A DNA stretch of 16,992 nucleotides from Prochlorococcus marinus str. MIT 9215. GTDB taxonomy: Bacteria; Cyanobacteriota; Cyanobacteriia; PCC-6307; Cyanobiaceae. A program made the position numbers and the translations under genes. Shown here piece by piece: positions 15,805 through 16,992 of this stretch (within the stretch, counting starts at the first letter, position 1; the number at the start of each line of letters is the position of its first letter). The stretch lies in assembly GCA_949486985.1 (NCBI GenBank), contig CATBLW010000213.1, forward strand, positions 1 to 16,992, given 5' to 3'. The notes under the pieces were generated by a model. The model was not told the DNA's origin. It saw only the letters and a list, made by a program, of their open reading frames with translations, and ran no database searches.

Positions 15805-16992
15805 ATCGACTGGATCATCCTTTTTGGCTACTTGCTGCTAACCCTTCTTCTGGGGCTCTGGTTATCGCGTCGTAATCGCAGCGAGGAGGATTATTTCGTT
15901 GCTGGACGCCGCTTGAGTGGCTGGCTAGCGGGTGCGTCGATGGCGGCGACCACCTTCTCCATTGATACGCCCCTCTATGTCGCTGGTTTGGTTGGAACGC
16001 AAGGCCTGGCAGGGAACTGGCAATGGTGGGGTTTCGGTTTCGCTCACGTGGCTATGGCTGTGGTGTTTGCACCCTTGTGGCGCCGCAGTGGCGTGATGAC
16101 CGACGCTGCCTTCACAGAGTTGCGCTATGGCGGAGCAACCGCCGCCTGGCTGCGGGGGACCAAGGCCTTCCTTCTCGCTCTGCCGGTGAACTGCATTGGC
16201 ATTGGTTATGCGTTCCTGGCGATGCGCAAGGTGGTGGAAGCGCTTGGCATCGTCTCGAATCAGCCGATGGCGTCCTTGGGGGGAGTGACCGACACCGTGG
16301 CACTGCTGGTGGTGGTGGCAGCTTTCGTGCTGATCTATACGGTCGCTGGTGGTCTCTGGGCGGTGGTGGTCACCGATTTCGTGCAACTTGTGCTGGCCAT
16401 GCTCGGAGCTCTGGCCGTGGCCTGGGCTGCGGTGCATGCCGCCGGTGGCATGGAGGCGATGCTCTCCAAAATCAGCGATCTGGGTCGACCGGAACTTCTC
16501 TCTCTGGTGCCATGGCAATGGAGTGATGGGGGCTTCAGCTGGACATGGCCCTGGAGCGAGGGGGGCTTCAGCTGGGAGGCTCCAGCTGGGATGGGCTTTA
16601 GGTGGATCGACGGAGCCCAAATCAGTGTTGCAACCTTCTTGGCCTACCTGACATTGCAGTGGTGGAGCTTTCGTCGCAGTGACGGTGGCGGTGAATTTAT
16701 TCAGCGCATGCTGGCTACCCGAGATGAGCGTCAGGCCCAGTTGGCCGGCTGGGTGTTTCTAGTCGTCAATTATTTGTTGCGTAGCTGGTTGTGGGTGGTG
16801 GTGGCACTTGCTGCTCTGGTTCTGCTTCCACCTGGTGGTGACTGGGAGCTCAGTTATCCGATCTTGGCAGTGCGTTATCTACCTCCGGTGATTCTGGGCC
16901 TGGTGGTTGTGTCGCTGGTTGCGGCCTTTATGAGCACCGTGAGTACCTCGGTGAACTGGGGTGCCAGCTATCTCACCCATGATCTTTACCAG
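15796..16992 (+). CDS. Sodium:solute symporter family protein (3' part outside window)
   Basis: This is a multi-pass inner-membrane protein of the SSS/SLC5 family, which couples Na+ entry to uptake of sugars, amino acids, vitamins or similar solutes; the substrate here is unknown. The frame is open from ATG 15796 to the last base of the window (399 codons), so the gene is truncated only by the edge. The first helix (residues 2-24) is followed by the family pattern EDYFVAGRRLSGWLAGASMAAT (in shorter pieces, residues 33-54), typical of the region with Na+-site residues. Further hydrophobic helices follow, with a VAGGLWAVVVTDFVQL block around 184-199 that is highly characteristic of SSS proteins. 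A duplicated Trp-rich segment (242-263) lies in a loop. The first part of the gene is much GC-richer than its neighbours. It follows rlmN by 42 nt. Confidence 0.87.
   Translation, partial: MAVIDWIILFGYLLLTLLLGLWLSRRNRSEEDYFVAGRRLSGWLAGASMAATTFSIDTPLYVAGLVGTQGLAGNWQWWGFGFAHVAMAVVFAPLWRRSGVMTDAAFTELRYGGATAAWLRGTKAFLLALPVNCIGIGYAFLAMRKVVEALGIVSNQPMASLGGVTDTVALLVVVAAFVLIYTVAGGLWAVVVTDFVQLVLAMLGALAVAWAAVHAAGGMEAMLSKISDLGRPELLSLVPWQWSDGGFSWTWPWSEGGFSWEAPAGMGFRWIDGAQISVATFLAYLTLQWWSFRRSDGGGEFIQRMLATRDERQAQLAGWVFLVVNYLLRSWLWVVVALAALVLLPPGGDWELSYPILAVRYLPPVILGLVVVSLVAAFMSTVSTSVNWGASYLTHDLYQ
16519..16584 (+). repeat. In-frame 33-bp duplication encoding a Trp-rich loop
   Basis: Two adjacent 33-bp units (16519-16551 and 16552-16584) each encode W-S-D/E-G-G-F-S-W and three further residues, giving symporter residues 242-263. 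The first eight codons match closely (GGGGGCTTCAGCTGG is shared); the last three have diverged. The unit is a multiple of three, so the frame is kept. It looks like a local tandem duplication in an extramembrane loop. Confidence 0.7.

Noticed and set aside
15925..16620. Long minus-strand open frame (231 codons) opposite the symporter
   Set aside because: It mirrors the GC-rich symporter codons, is very rich in His, Pro and Gly, and shows no domain. The plus strand has clear SSS motifs.
1..16992. Mobile element, prophage, CRISPR or defence system
   Set aside because: No transposase, integrase, terminal repeats, spacer arrays or defence-type domains on either strand.

Overview
The window looks like a core-genome segment of a marine picocyanobacterium, either marine Synechococcus or the high-GC, low-light Prochlorococcus lineage. 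Four things point there. RNA polymerase beta-prime is split into rpoC1 and rpoC2. RpoC2 has a very large insertion in its trigger loop. A 50-residue high-light-inducible (Hli) protein lies just behind rpoC2. Non-ATG starts are common, Shine-Dalgarno motifs are weak, and spacers are short. Overall GC is roughly half. The exact genus is inferred, not proven.

Layout, left to right: (1) 1-3424 carries a secreted or periplasmic HtrA/Deg serine protease, ribose-5-phosphate isomerase (rpiA), and on the minus strand histidinol dehydrogenase (hisD). rpiA and hisD converge and overlap at their 3' ends. A run of 19-bp tandem repeats starts inside the last codons of the protease gene. (2) 3557-14462 is the gene-expression block: ribosomal protein S20 (rpsT), a TatD-family metal-dependent nuclease, a 292-nt leader with a strong hairpin, then rpoB-rpoC1-rpoC2 with spacers of about 50 nt. 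(3) 14528-15753 holds the Hli gene and rlmN, which overlap by 4 nt. (4) 15796 to the window end is a sodium:solute symporter gene cut by the window edge. It is GC-richer in its first part, has a duplicated Trp-rich segment, and has a perfect 9-bp inverted repeat that places its start codon in a potential hairpin.

Most of the genes serve the information-processing core: S20 for the small ribosomal subunit, the three polymerase subunits for transcription, and RlmN for 23S rRNA and tRNA methylation. rpiA (pentose phosphate/Calvin cycle) and hisD (last step of histidine synthesis) are housekeeping metabolism. HtrA and Hli are stress-related. The symporter is accessory.

I found no mobile element, CRISPR array, tRNA, rRNA or defence system, and I see no clearly new multi-gene system. 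The points most worth a second look are small: the start-codon hairpin of the symporter, the 19-bp tandem repeats, the rpiA/hisD antisense overlap, the structured rpoB leader, and the Trp-rich duplication.
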